Positions 7,331-15,268 of a stretch of 15,308 nt of DNA are shown here, in pieces. The notes under the pieces were generated by a model. The model searched no databases. It was not told the DNA's origin and saw nothing but the letters and a program-made list of their open reading frames with translations. This stretch comes from JBFLVQ01 sp040758525 (GTDB lineage Bacteria; Acidobacteriota; Blastocatellia; Chloracidobacteriales; JADJPF01): assembly GCA_040758525.1 (NCBI GenBank), contig JBFLVQ010000153.1, positions 1-15,308 of the forward strand, given 5' to 3'. The position numbers were made by a program, and so were the translations under genes. Every line of letters starts with the position of its first letter. Within the stretch, counting starts at the first letter, position 1.

Positions 7331-9863
7331 AAACCTGTCCGATCTGCACGGCTGTATTAGCGCGGTTACTGCGCAATACGCCCGTCTCGTCAATAAAGAA
7401 AGATCTCTCCCCGCTGCGTCCATAACTGACCGGTGCGGCAATAATAAAGAATTTTGCTGGGCGCTTTGCGGTTGCTTGGCTTATATAGAGTGTCAGTTCG
7501 TAACCATGTTGTTCCCCTTCACTGATAATAGCTTCGATAAGACTTTTGTTTGCTAATTCATTCAAGGTAGCAAAATTGGCATTGGCATTGCTACGTCGGT
7601 ACTGCTGTTGTGCGGTAAAGATACGCTGTAATAGATTAATAATCGTAGCTTCATTCTCTGCTAAGATAGTGAGCTTAGGTACCGGTGGCCGAATCGTTTC
7701 TCGCTTCGGTAGTTCGATTTTGGGTGTCTCAGATGTAGGTATGGTGTTCTCAGACCGTGCTACCGAAGGAATATTAATTGTAGGTGGGGCTGGTACAGCA
7801 CTGCGTCCCGAATTCACCGCGACACTATCATTGGTTGTCTTATCTCGTGTCGGCAAAGGTCCATTGGGTTGAGTATCTGTTTCCGGCACACGTCTCCCAG
7901 TAGTAGGTGAGGGAGTGGATGCGATCTGTGTCTTTGATTGTGTTGGCGCAGATGGTATCTCCTTAGATCTATTTGCTAGCGCAACAGTCTCAGATGATGA
8001 AGACTCTGGTTGTGGCCGTGGTGGCCGTGTCTTCAAAGTATTAGCAGAGACATGCGCGGCAATCAGCCCAGCTTCTGACTCGCGTCCGCGTGTCGGTAAG
8101 GATGGTAAGGCACGGCGGTCATTACGAGCAAGATTAGGTAGATCGTATTTCGGTACACCCAATAATGAGAGTGTTGCAGCAGCGCGTGCTCGCACCTCAC
8201 TATCTGTATCGTTAAGTGCCTGGCGTATTGGTGCAATTGCTCTGGAGTCACGTGTACCACCTAACAACTGGATAGCAAGCGCACGCATTGCATTATCATT
8301 GTCTTTCAATGCTGCAAGGATCTGCTCAAAAGATCCCTGTTGTGCCAAAATTGCGCTCAGCATCAGTGCGGATCGGCGACGACGTGCATCAGGATCAGAG
8401 AGCGCTTGTTGCAATTGAGTAGTAGCAGCAGAACCGGCCTCTTTGAAAAAGAGCGCAAGCGGTGGTCGTAATTCTGCAACCCGGGCAAGATCGGCTTTTG
8501 CAACAAATTCTAGCAATGCGCTAAAAACCTCTGGCTGTTGTTGCAACTGGCCCAGCGCGATAGCCGCGCTATTGCGTACATCCGGCGATTTCTCCTTGAG
8601 TGCATCTACCAATACGACCAGCGCACGTGTACCATCCAGCTTTGCCAATGCAGCAATACTAGTAGCACGTACATTCTGTTCTTGATCAGTCTTAAGCAAA
8701 TTAGCCAAAGGCTCGAATGCACGTACATCACCTAATCGTCCAAGCGCATCGGCAGCCGCACGCCGTAGATAGCTATCGGTCTCAGATAGGATCTGTATAA
8801 GCGGCTCAACTGCACGACGGTCGCCAATCTTACCAAGTGAAGTGGCGGCATTACCACGTGTAAAGCGATCTTTATCATTGAGCGCATCGATCAATACAGG
8901 CACTGCGCGCGGATCGCCAATCGCTCCTAATGAATCGATTGCACGGCTTTTAATACGTGCATCATCAAGATGCACAGCATCCATCAATGGCTCGACGGCT
9001 TGACGGTCGCCCAGTCTACCCAGAGCATAGGCGGCATTGGTGCGTACAAATTGATCGGCATCGCTCATCGCTTCGATAAGTGGACGTACTGCGCGTACAT
9101 CACTGCTACGACCAAGCGCTTCTGCAGCCGCTGAACGTACCAATCGATCACTATCTCTTAATGCCTCAATAAGTGGTAAGGTTGCACGATTACTACTCAA
9201 TTGACCCAATGCAGCAGCAGCGGCGGTGCGTACATAGTTATTACGGTCTTTGAGCGCAGCAATAAGTGATTCTGTCTCCTGTATGTCGCCAAAATGGCCA
9301 AGCGCCTCGGCGGCTGAAGTGCGAACTTGTGCATCGACATCCTGGCGCAATAGCGTAGCAATCTTGGAGGCTGCGCGTACATCACCAATACGGCCTAGCG
9401 CCACTGCAGCAGAAGCACGTGGATAGACCTCGGCATCCGAAAGCATTGTCAGTAACGGTTCGACGGCACGTATATCGCCAATACGGCCTAGTGCTACGGC
9501 TGCTGCCCCACGTACCTCTGGATTGACGTCGCGTAGATTTACGATAAGCGGTTCAACCGCACGTTTATCTTTGATCTCTCCTAGAGCAAGTCCTGCCGCG
9601 GCACTAACAAATTGATCCTGGTCACGCAATGCATTAATCAGTGCTGTCACGGCTTGGTCACCACCTATACGCCCCAACTCCTCAGCAGCACGGCGGCGCA
9701 CACGACGATCTTCAGAACGTAGCTCCCTCAATAATTGGACCTGACGACCGTCGCCGCTCTGCAATATTACCTGTTGCGCGTGAGCATCTAGGTTACCCAA
9801 AACCAGTAACAGCGCCCAAACTAACACTAATCTTTGTAAACGCACATCAGACTTAATGTCCAT
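7302..9863 (-). CDS. Exported HEAT-repeat protein with a C-terminal type IV pilin-like domain
   Basis: The 853-residue protein has three parts. A Sec signal peptide (core LVLVWALLLVLG, AHA before Q30) is followed by about 17 HEAT/PBS-lyase-like repeats of 31 residues from about 39 to 570, with the recurring pattern D-x-R-A-V-E-P-L and R-x-x-A-A-x-A-L-G-R-x-G-D. A Pro/Ser/Thr-rich low-complexity linker spans 571-730. The final domain, about 735-835, has a helix with TAQQQYRR (750-757), then FATLNELANKSLI, GYELTLYIS, FFIIAAPV and SFFIDETGVLR. That order resembles the globular part of acidobacterial type IV pilins (helix with TAQ/Y, LxxLxxxGLI, GYxFT, ADP..., RxFFxDxSGVIR). The pilin N-terminal helix and prepilin cleavage site are absent. 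The ATG start has GAGGA (9871-9875) 7 nt upstream and a near-consensus promoter upstream. It is likely a periplasmic or surface scaffold; its partner is unknown. Confidence 0.88.
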   Translation of the reverse strand: MDIKSDVRLQRLVLVWALLLVLGNLDAHAQQVILQSGDGRQVQLLRELRSEDRRVRRRAAEELGRIGGDQAVTALINALRDQDQFVSAAAGLALGEIKDKRAVEPLIVNLRDVNPEVRGAAAVALGRIGDIRAVEPLLTMLSDAEVYPRASAAVALGRIGDVRAASKIATLLRQDVDAQVRTSAAEALGHFGDIQETESLIAALKDRNNYVRTAAAAALGQLSSNRATLPLIEALRDSDRLVRSAAAEALGRSSDVRAVRPLIEAMSDADQFVRTNAAYALGRLGDRQAVEPLMDAVHLDDARIKSRAIDSLGAIGDPRAVPVLIDALNDKDRFTRGNAATSLGKIGDRRAVEPLIQILSETDSYLRRAAADALGRLGDVRAFEPLANLLKTDQEQNVRATSIAALAKLDGTRALVVLVDALKEKSPDVRNSAAIALGQLQQQPEVFSALLEFVAKADLARVAELRPPLALFFKEAGSAATTQLQQALSDPDARRRRSALMLSAILAQQGSFEQILAALKDNDNAMRALAIQLLGGTRDSRAIAPIRQALNDTDSEVRARAAATLSLLGVPKYDLPNLARNDRRALPSLPTRGRESEAGLIAAHVSANTLKTRPPRPQPESSSSETVALANRSKEIPSAPTQSKTQIASTPSPTTGRRVPETDTQPNGPLPTRDKTTNDSVAVNSGRSAVPAPPTINIPSVARSENTIPTSETPKIELPKRETIRPPVPKLTILAENEATIINLLQRIFTAQQQYRRSNANANFATLNELANKSLIEAIISEGEQHGYELTLYISQATAKRPAKFFIIAAPVSYGRSGERSFFIDETGVLRSNRANTAVQIGQVYGSWNPIEN

Positions 9864-9953
9864 AGGACCATCCTCAAGGTGAGATAACTTTTAGGAAGGA
9901 AAGAACTGCAAGCAAGCTAATATTGATCCACACTTTAAATACCTATTCATTTA

Positions 9954-9982
9954 ATTATTTCCTCTGTAGTTGAGGCTGTCAA
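9954..9982 (-). promoter_or_regulatory. Near-consensus sigma70 promoter for the HEAT gene pair
   Basis: On the minus strand TTGACA (9982-9977, exact consensus) is followed by a 17-nt spacer and AATAAT (9959-9954, five of six). The predicted transcript starts near 9947, giving a leader of about 84 nt before the ATG at 9863. The -35 box lies in a small inverted repeat (TTGA-CAGCC-TCAA), which might be an operator. This suggests the HEAT genes can be expressed independently of the upstream phosphatase gene. Confidence 0.62.
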
Positions 9983-10056
9983 TAGCAGCAGGATGTGAAA
10001 TCTGACGATCCTTTTAAGTCAGCTTTTTAAGGAGTAGGGCTGGGATAGCGAGACTT

Positions 10057-11835
10057 TTATTCACCAATTCGTTTACAGATGACCAGCGTGATATCATCAC
10101 CTTGGGGAGTGCCAGTGCTAAATAGCGTAACATCTTGTGCAATACGCTCCAGTATATCTTCTGCAGATGCTGCAGCAGATTCTAAAAGGGCCGCTTGTAG
10201 GCGTGGTTCATCAAACTCTTCTCCGGTCAAATTGGCTGCTTCCGTTACACCATCCGTATAGAGTACCAATGTATCTCCAGGAAATAATGTAATAGAAGCA
10301 TCCTCATATTTAGCGATACTCATTAATCCAATCGGCAGACCACCAGCAGAAAGTCGTTCCTCGCAAGAGAAGCCTTTATCTGAATGTGTACGGAGTAGGT
10401 AAGGAGGGTTGTGACCTGCGTTAACATAGGTAAAGGTATGATCACGCATATCCAGTATGCCATAGAAGAATGTGCAGTATTTATGCAGGTCTGTTGATTT
10501 ATAGATCAATTCGTTCATCTTCTTGGCAACTTCTCGCAAGTTTGCTTGAGCATGCATAAGTGCTCGCAGACTCGCCTGTACATTAGACATAAGCAGTGCG
10601 GCAGGAATCCCTTTTCCAGAAACATCGGCTATTGCTATCAATACACGATGTTCATCAAGCAAAAATGCATCATAATAATCGCCTCCCACACTATATGTTG
10701 GAGTATTACGCACAGCTAATTGATAACCCGTGATCGATGGTAATTCTCTAGGAAAGAGTCGCTGTTGAATCTGACGCGCCAGCATTAGTTCTTCTTCAAG
10801 CTTGCGCTTCTCTATTCTATCTTCGACTAACCAGGCATTCTCAACCGAGATCAATGCCTGAGCGGCAAGTGTCGCCGCAAATTCAATATCATCTTTGGAT
10901 AATGGACCATTGGCGCGATTACCAAGCGCAACCAAACCTTGAGTTACATCTTGGCTACGCAATGGCACAATCGCACTAAACCCGGCTTCATTAAGTATCC
11001 CTTTCAGCTGAGAGTCTGGCAACTCACTAATAAAAGCAGGTTCTTTCAGTATTGCTATCTGTTCTTGAATATTCTCGTGCAACAATTGTTCACGAAAGCC
11101 TGATGAGATACCCTTGGCTTCATAGATTCCCCGTTCATCCTCACGGTGTAGAAAGAAGATATAACGATGGATCATCATTTGACCCATTAAGGCAAATCCC
11201 ATCAACTTTATTACTCGATTGGCATCAAGCGTAGAGCTAAGACCGCGACTAATATCAAATAGCGTATTAAGCTGCTGAATCTTTTGATCGAGATGGGTAT
11301 TGACAGTACGCAACTCTTCATATACGACAGCATTTTCAATTGCCGAGGCAGCAATATTGACTAGCGAGGTTAAAAATTGTCTATCTTCTGTTTCGAGCGG
11401 TTGACCTCCCAAACGTGTACCTAACACAAGCAGCCCAAGTATCTTATTTCGATTTAAGACGGGAAAAGCCGATTGCAATCCCAGTGTGGCAAGTTGAGCT
11501 GTCCAAGCCGTCAGTGCTCCTGACTGATCTTTACCAAAAAAGACTGGTACAACAGAGATATCCGCTTCTGCAACTGTTAAGGAACGAAAATGAGCAGGCA
11601 GACCCTTGGCAACGACAACATCAAACTGCCCAGGGGTACGCTGAAGCAGAAATGCGCCATGCCCGATCATAAAACGTCCCATTGAAGCCAGCAGTAATGA
11701 TTTCAGTATGTGATCTAGCGAGAGAGAAGCTGAGAGGGTTTGTCCTAGTTCAAACAGTGATTGAAGCTCTAGTAGCCGTTTATCGGCTTCATTATTGCTG
11801 ATGCTACTTTGCCGCAGAGACTGTTCTTGCTCCAT
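10057..11835 (-). CDS. GAF-GAF-PP2C/SpoIIE serine phosphatase (RsbU-like)
   Basis: The 592-residue soluble protein carries two GAF-type sensory domains (about 22-172 and 190-335), a linker helix (about 336-362) and a PP2C/SpoIIE phosphatase (about 363-590). The catalytic domain has all expected motifs: G384-G-D386-YY-D389, D404-VSGKG, NAGHNPP (472-478), Y526-T-D528-GVTEA and G579-D580-D581. The Asp residues bind the two Mn/Mg ions, so it should be active. Such enzymes dephosphorylate the serine phosphate of an RsbV-type antagonist. The GAF domains would sense a small ligand or redox cue; no haem or cysteine signature tells which. The start is 23 nt after the stop of the RsbW-type gene, in the same operon as the kinase and the antagonist. 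The Shine-Dalgarno is weak. No transmembrane segment is seen. Confidence 0.92.
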   Translation of the reverse strand: MEQEQSLRQSSISNNEADKRLLELQSLFELGQTLSASLSLDHILKSLLLASMGRFMIGHGAFLLQRTPGQFDVVVAKGLPAHFRSLTVAEADISVVPVFFGKDQSGALTAWTAQLATLGLQSAFPVLNRNKILGLLVLGTRLGGQPLETEDRQFLTSLVNIAASAIENAVVYEELRTVNTHLDQKIQQLNTLFDISRGLSSTLDANRVIKLMGFALMGQMMIHRYIFFLHREDERGIYEAKGISSGFREQLLHENIQEQIAILKEPAFISELPDSQLKGILNEAGFSAIVPLRSQDVTQGLVALGNRANGPLSKDDIEFAATLAAQALISVENAWLVEDRIEKRKLEEELMLARQIQQRLFPRELPSITGYQLAVRNTPTYSVGGDYYDAFLLDEHRVLIAIADVSGKGIPAALLMSNVQASLRALMHAQANLREVAKKMNELIYKSTDLHKYCTFFYGILDMRDHTFTYVNAGHNPPYLLRTHSDKGFSCEERLSAGGLPIGLMSIAKYEDASITLFPGDTLVLYTDGVTEAANLTGEEFDEPRLQAALLESAAASAEDILERIAQDVTLFSTGTPQGDDITLVICKRIGE

Positions 11836-11858
11836 TTATATCCCACGATTTAGCGAGC

Positions 11859-12311
11859 TTATTTGCAAGTCAGATATTTAACCAGTCTGACATGATTGCC
11901 GACACCAGGCTTGCTTTCAAATTCAACTTCATCCATAAGCATACGTATTAGGTGTAGGCCCAATCCACCACGTGCGCGCTTAATGATAAGCTCACCAATA
12001 TCTGGAGCAGGCGGCAGTGTGTCTATATCCAGAGTTATGCCATTATCCAACACATCTATGATGAATCTTTCATCATTAAATTCGATCTCTACGCGCACTT
12101 GCTTGGTCTCATCCTGCCTATATGCATGCTCCATAACATTTGTACAGGCTTCATCAACAGCAAGTTCTAGCTTGTTAAGATCCTCTTCCGTGAAGCGGGC
12201 TTTGCGCGCCACCCGGGTGACAAAATCTCTGATAATTTCTAGATTATCAGTTGCGCTCGGGACGCGTATTTCGAAAAACTTTTCTAATGCACTGTTAGAT
12301 GAATTTGTCAT
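11859..12311 (-). CDS. rsbW: RsbW/SpoIIAB-type anti-sigma factor serine kinase
   Basis: This 150-residue protein is a single GHKL/HATPase_c domain of the RsbW/SpoIIAB kind. The N box is E54-A-C-T-N58 within the LAVDEACTNVMEH stretch, where E is the catalytic base and N coordinates Mg-ATP. The G1 box is V87-L-D89-N-G91 and the G2 box is R114-GGLGLHLI. It should phosphorylate the neighbouring STAS antagonist on serine and, when not held by it, bind and inhibit a partner, classically a sigma factor. Its ATG overlaps the stop of the antagonist gene by one base (TAATG), so translation is very likely coupled. No Shine-Dalgarno of its own is evident. No sigma factor gene is present in the window, so the target may be elsewhere or may not be a sigma factor. 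Confidence 0.93.
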   Translation of the reverse strand: MTNSSNSALEKFFEIRVPSATDNLEIIRDFVTRVARKARFTEEDLNKLELAVDEACTNVMEHAYRQDETKQVRVEIEFNDERFIIDVLDNGITLDIDTLPPAPDIGELIIKRARGGLGLHLIRMLMDEVEFESKPGVGNHVRLVKYLTCK

Positions 12312-12676
12312 TATACGTCAGCGCGGGCTTCTTCAAACTTTGCGATACAGGCCGACTCATCTGCCAATATATCATAAAGTGAAGGAAAACCCACTATCTC
12401 AAAAACGTGATAGATCTTCTGTGACATATTCGAGAGCTTAATATCCCCGCCTTTTTCTCGAACATCTTCAATAAAACCCATAAAGACCCCTAATCCACTG
12501 CTGGCGATATAGGTGAGATCTTTAAAATTTACAACAATCTTGCAACGACCGATACTGACCAGTTTCTCCATCTCGGCTTCAAAAATTGGTGTTGTGTGTG
12601 CGTCAAGAAATCCTTTCAAATATAGTATCGTCAATTCGCCTGCATCTCGCTTCTCAATCTGAAATCCGTTCGTCAT
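12311..12676 (-). CDS. rsbV: RsbV/SpoIIAA-type STAS anti-sigma factor antagonist
   Basis: The 121-residue protein is one STAS domain. The phosphorylation loop reads D53-LTYIA-S59-S60-G61-LG; S59 aligns with the phosphoserine of SpoIIAA (S58) and RsbV. KGFLDAHTT (21-29) matches the conserved GELDxxT segment near the N-terminus. In the unphosphorylated state it should bind the RsbW-type kinase encoded directly downstream and release that kinase's partner. Phosphorylation by the kinase inactivates it, and the nearby PP2C phosphatases would reactivate it. The residue before the serine is Ala (A58), where many homologues have Asp. It is the first gene of a probable three-gene operon, with GGGA 8 nt before the ATG and a candidate promoter upstream. 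Confidence 0.93.
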   Translation of the reverse strand: MTNGFQIEKRDAGELTILYLKGFLDAHTTPIFEAEMEKLVSIGRCKIVVNFKDLTYIASSGLGVFMGFIEDVREKGGDIKLSNMSQKIYHVFEIVGFPSLYDILADESACIAKFEEARADV

Positions 12677-12720
12677 TGGTCGTTTCCCATCTATCTTTCT
12701 AAGAGGATTCTATCAGCGCG

Positions 12721-12749
12721 AAATTACCACGTAGCGCCGCCGCTGTCAA
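12721..12749 (-). promoter_or_regulatory. Candidate promoter of the rsbV-rsbW-phosphatase operon
   Basis: On the minus strand an exact TTGACA (12749-12744) is followed by a 17-nt spacer and TAATTT (12726-12721, only three of six matches to TATAAT). The -35 box and spacing match the better promoter in front of the HEAT genes. No intrinsic terminator is seen after the membrane phosphatase gene, so read-through from that gene is also possible. Confidence 0.4.
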
Positions 12750-12793
12750 TCTTAGTGCAAACTAAAGGCAAAATTCAAAATCTCAAATTAAAT

Positions 12794-15205
12794 TTAAAGC
12801 ACACGAATCACAACCATTGTCATATCGTCATGCTGAGGGTGATGACCAACAAAGCGGCGCACCTCTTCACATACTATCTCAATAATCTCACGAGATCTAT
12901 ATCCATTACGGAAAGATGAAAATAGATTGAGAAATCGCTCTTCGCCAAATTCTTCCCGCCGCTCATTCATTGCTTCTGTGAATCCATCTGTGTAGAGCAC
13001 AAGTAGATCACCAGAACGTAGATCGAGTTCTTGAATCTCTAAAGTCTTGGAAAAGACGCGCCCTCTATCAAGACCTAGTGCCATTCCACTAGGTTTAAGA
13101 TAATCGCCTGTGCCATTGGCAGCGCGTAACAGCATTGCTGGTGTATGTCCGGCTCGCACATAGATTAGTGTGCAACTCTCCGGATCAATCACTCCATAGA
13201 TCATGGAGACAAAATTCCCTGGCTTGATCATTTGATGGACTAATGTGTTTACCTGACAAAGCACATCTTTAGGATCGCTAACCATCTTTGCGTGAGATTG
13301 CAGAATGCCTTTGGTAAGTGTCATATATATCGAAGCAGGAACACCTTTGCCAGACACATCGCCAATCGCAATACCAAGTTTTCCATCCACTAATGGTACA
13401 TAATCGAAGTAGTCTCCACCCACTTCCAGCGCTGGTATACAGATACCAGCAATATCGAATCCAGCTATTTTAGGATCAGTGCGTGGCAAGAGGTCTAATT
13501 GGACTTCACGGGCAATCTCAAGCTCCCTAGTCATACGTGCACGCTCGGAGATACGGCGTACGTGGGATGGTAGTTGACTACCTTGAAATTCAAACTCCTC
13601 TCTGCGAACGGCAGCAATGGCTGCGACAACTAGCGGCAATAAGCCGAAGAGAACAGCGATTCCTCCTTGAATACGGAAGCCAAAGTTTTCCATCAACAGC
13701 ATTGGCATTGCTGATTGTATGATCTCATAAAAGAAGCTTGCTGCCATTACTGTAAGTAATCCATAACGCACAAATGCCAATCCATATAAAAATCCTGATA
13801 AATAGGTGGCAGCAAAAAATATCGGCAATGAACCGATGGGTAAAAAGAGTCCGGAAAATATTGCCGCAATACCAATGGCAATAAAGGTGCGTTTAACATA
13901 TCTACGCAGCCAAGTAATGAGAAAAAGGGTTAAGAAAACCCTTACGGAAAGTGCATTTAAGATTCCATCCGTAATAGGTTCTAAAAAACTGAGAAAGCTT
14001 GATAAAGCTTCCGTACTCCAAGCGATATCTGTCTTCCTACTAATGGCGGTAACAACTATGCTGAAGCCAAGTAGCAATGCACTTAACGCATATCCACGAA
14101 AGAGTGCCTGAGCTACTGGCATAGTGAAAAATTTTCGGTGCAAAATAGCATCTACCGCTTCTAAATGCAGCGGCAACCAACGTTCACGAACTTCTGCTTC
14201 TCCTACCGCCCAACCAAAAAATGACGGTAATAACAAGCCGGTGCCAATATTGAAGAGAAATACAAAAAGTGAAGCGATCGCCAGGTTACCAACATAACTA
14301 AAACCGCCACCAAAGTTGATATTGGAACCATACTTTACTATGTTATTGCCGACGGCAATAAGTCCGGCTAGTGTACAGATCAGGAAAATAAGCCCGGCTG
14401 TATGGATACCAACCTCGCCATCATGATAGCGCTTCAAAAAGACTCCTGCCGACAATAGCATTAAAAGCACAATCGCAAGGTAGCGTAGAATGCCGTAGAG
14501 GCTCGATGCTGCAGAATTGTCGGAAAGCACTGCTTTGGCTTTATCTGATAGATCCAGCGTACGTGAGAATTGTCGAATCCTGTCTCCAGCAATGGTTGCC
14601 TTTACAGTTGCTGTGACATCCGCAATATCTGTATCTTTAGTCCATTTGAAATGGTGCTCGATACGGTTTGCCAGTTTATTGGTCGCTGATTCGACAAGTC
14701 TGTATTTATCTAGATCTAATAGTCCGATCTGTTTTGAGTAATCTCTGACAATCTGCTCGGCGCGAGTTGCATCAACTTGATTCTTCTCCTCCCAATCAGC
14801 AGGTATCTCACGATCAAATGAGATTAATTCTCCTGTTGAACTAAGCAGTAGATTAAATCTCTCCTGTGGCCGATTGCCAGGTAAGTTTTGTAGATATCTT
14901 ACTCGCCAGGAAGGTAGCGCTATTTCACCCTCGCGCAAGCGTCGATGCATCTCTGTTCGACCAAGCTGCTGTTCAAGAATTGGTAGTGTGTCATCATAAG
15001 TTGATAGCAGAGTAGAGAACATGCCTTGGGTTTGGTAACCGTTTCCCTCAATAAAAGTGCGAGCGCGGGCGCGAATCTCATCTTTACCTAATGTAAAAGG
15101 GAAATCGGTAGTAGGATAGGCGCGACTATATAGCGCAAAATAGAGCGCCAAGCCTAGCAGGCCAGTTACCAGTAGCCATTTAGGAATAAGCTCGGTCTTT
15201 TTCAT
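12794..15205 (-). CDS. Multi-spanning membrane sensor with C-terminal PP2C/SpoIIE phosphatase
   Basis: The 803-residue protein has a first transmembrane helix (about 10-27). An extracytoplasmic region of about 200 residues follows (about 30-235). Then comes a polytopic membrane block (about 236-533, some eight to nine hydrophobic segments), a short linker containing RELEIAREVQLDLLPR (560-575), and a PP2C phosphatase (about 580-803). Catalytic motifs are intact: G596-G-D598-YF-D601, D616-VSGKG, RAGHTPA (684-690), Y738-TDGFTEA and H792-D793-D794. The membrane block contains ALFRGYAL (367-374), recalling the EExxFRG motif of CPBP/CAAX-protease-like proteins but with the glutamates replaced (QA), so it is probably a non-catalytic relative; this is tentative. 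It likely conveys an envelope signal to the RsbV-type antagonist encoded next. The ATG has only a weak GAG 7 nt upstream. Confidence 0.9.
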   Translation of the reverse strand: MKKTELIPKWLLVTGLLGLALYFALYSRAYPTTDFPFTLGKDEIRARARTFIEGNGYQTQGMFSTLLSTYDDTLPILEQQLGRTEMHRRLREGEIALPSWRVRYLQNLPGNRPQERFNLLLSSTGELISFDREIPADWEEKNQVDATRAEQIVRDYSKQIGLLDLDKYRLVESATNKLANRIEHHFKWTKDTDIADVTATVKATIAGDRIRQFSRTLDLSDKAKAVLSDNSAASSLYGILRYLAIVLLMLLSAGVFLKRYHDGEVGIHTAGLIFLICTLAGLIAVGNNIVKYGSNINFGGGFSYVGNLAIASLFVFLFNIGTGLLLPSFFGWAVGEAEVRERWLPLHLEAVDAILHRKFFTMPVAQALFRGYALSALLLGFSIVVTAISRKTDIAWSTEALSSFLSFLEPITDGILNALSVRVFLTLFLITWLRRYVKRTFIAIGIAAIFSGLFLPIGSLPIFFAATYLSGFLYGLAFVRYGLLTVMAASFFYEIIQSAMPMLLMENFGFRIQGGIAVLFGLLPLVVAAIAAVRREEFEFQGSQLPSHVRRISERARMTRELEIAREVQLDLLPRTDPKIAGFDIAGICIPALEVGGDYFDYVPLVDGKLGIAIGDVSGKGVPASIYMTLTKGILQSHAKMVSDPKDVLCQVNTLVHQMIKPGNFVSMIYGVIDPESCTLIYVRAGHTPAMLLRAANGTGDYLKPSGMALGLDRGRVFSKTLEIQELDLRSGDLLVLYTDGFTEAMNERREEFGEERFLNLFSSFRNGYRSREIIEIVCEEVRRFVGHHPQHDDMTMVVIRVL

Positions 15206-15268
15206 ATTATGACTCGAAATTAAAAAATTTAGCAGCCTATTTTAGCTTCTGTTTTACATCCGAATTCT

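Noticed and set aside
7331..7441. N-terminal extension of the second HEAT gene to an ATG at 7441
   Set aside because: It would overlap the upstream gene by about 140 nt and place the signal peptide some 55 residues into the protein.
6786..7556. 256-codon open frame on the plus strand across the HEAT gene junction
   Set aside because: It is antisense to two well-supported HEAT genes, is Ser/Ala/Arg-rich as expected from the complement of repeat codons, and has no Shine-Dalgarno or recognisable domain.
7915..8418. 167-codon plus-strand open frame
   Set aside because: Complement of the linker and repeat part of the first HEAT gene; low-complexity shadow frame.
4700..9800. Regularly spaced repeats that might suggest a CRISPR or tandem-repeat array
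   Set aside because: The ~93-nt period is the codon image of 31-residue HEAT repeats in an intact frame; the units are diverged and there are no unique spacers.
9998..10028. CTGAC/GTCAG hairpin followed by CTTTTT on the plus strand
   Set aside because: Only a 5-bp stem and oriented against the genes on both sides; too weak to call a terminator.
11896..12441. 181-codon plus-strand open frame over rsbW/rsbV
   Set aside because: Antisense to two clear domain proteins and Ser/Arg-rich; a shadow frame.
12750..12793. Terminator after the membrane phosphatase gene
   Set aside because: The sequence is AT-rich with no GC stem, so no intrinsic terminator can be supported.
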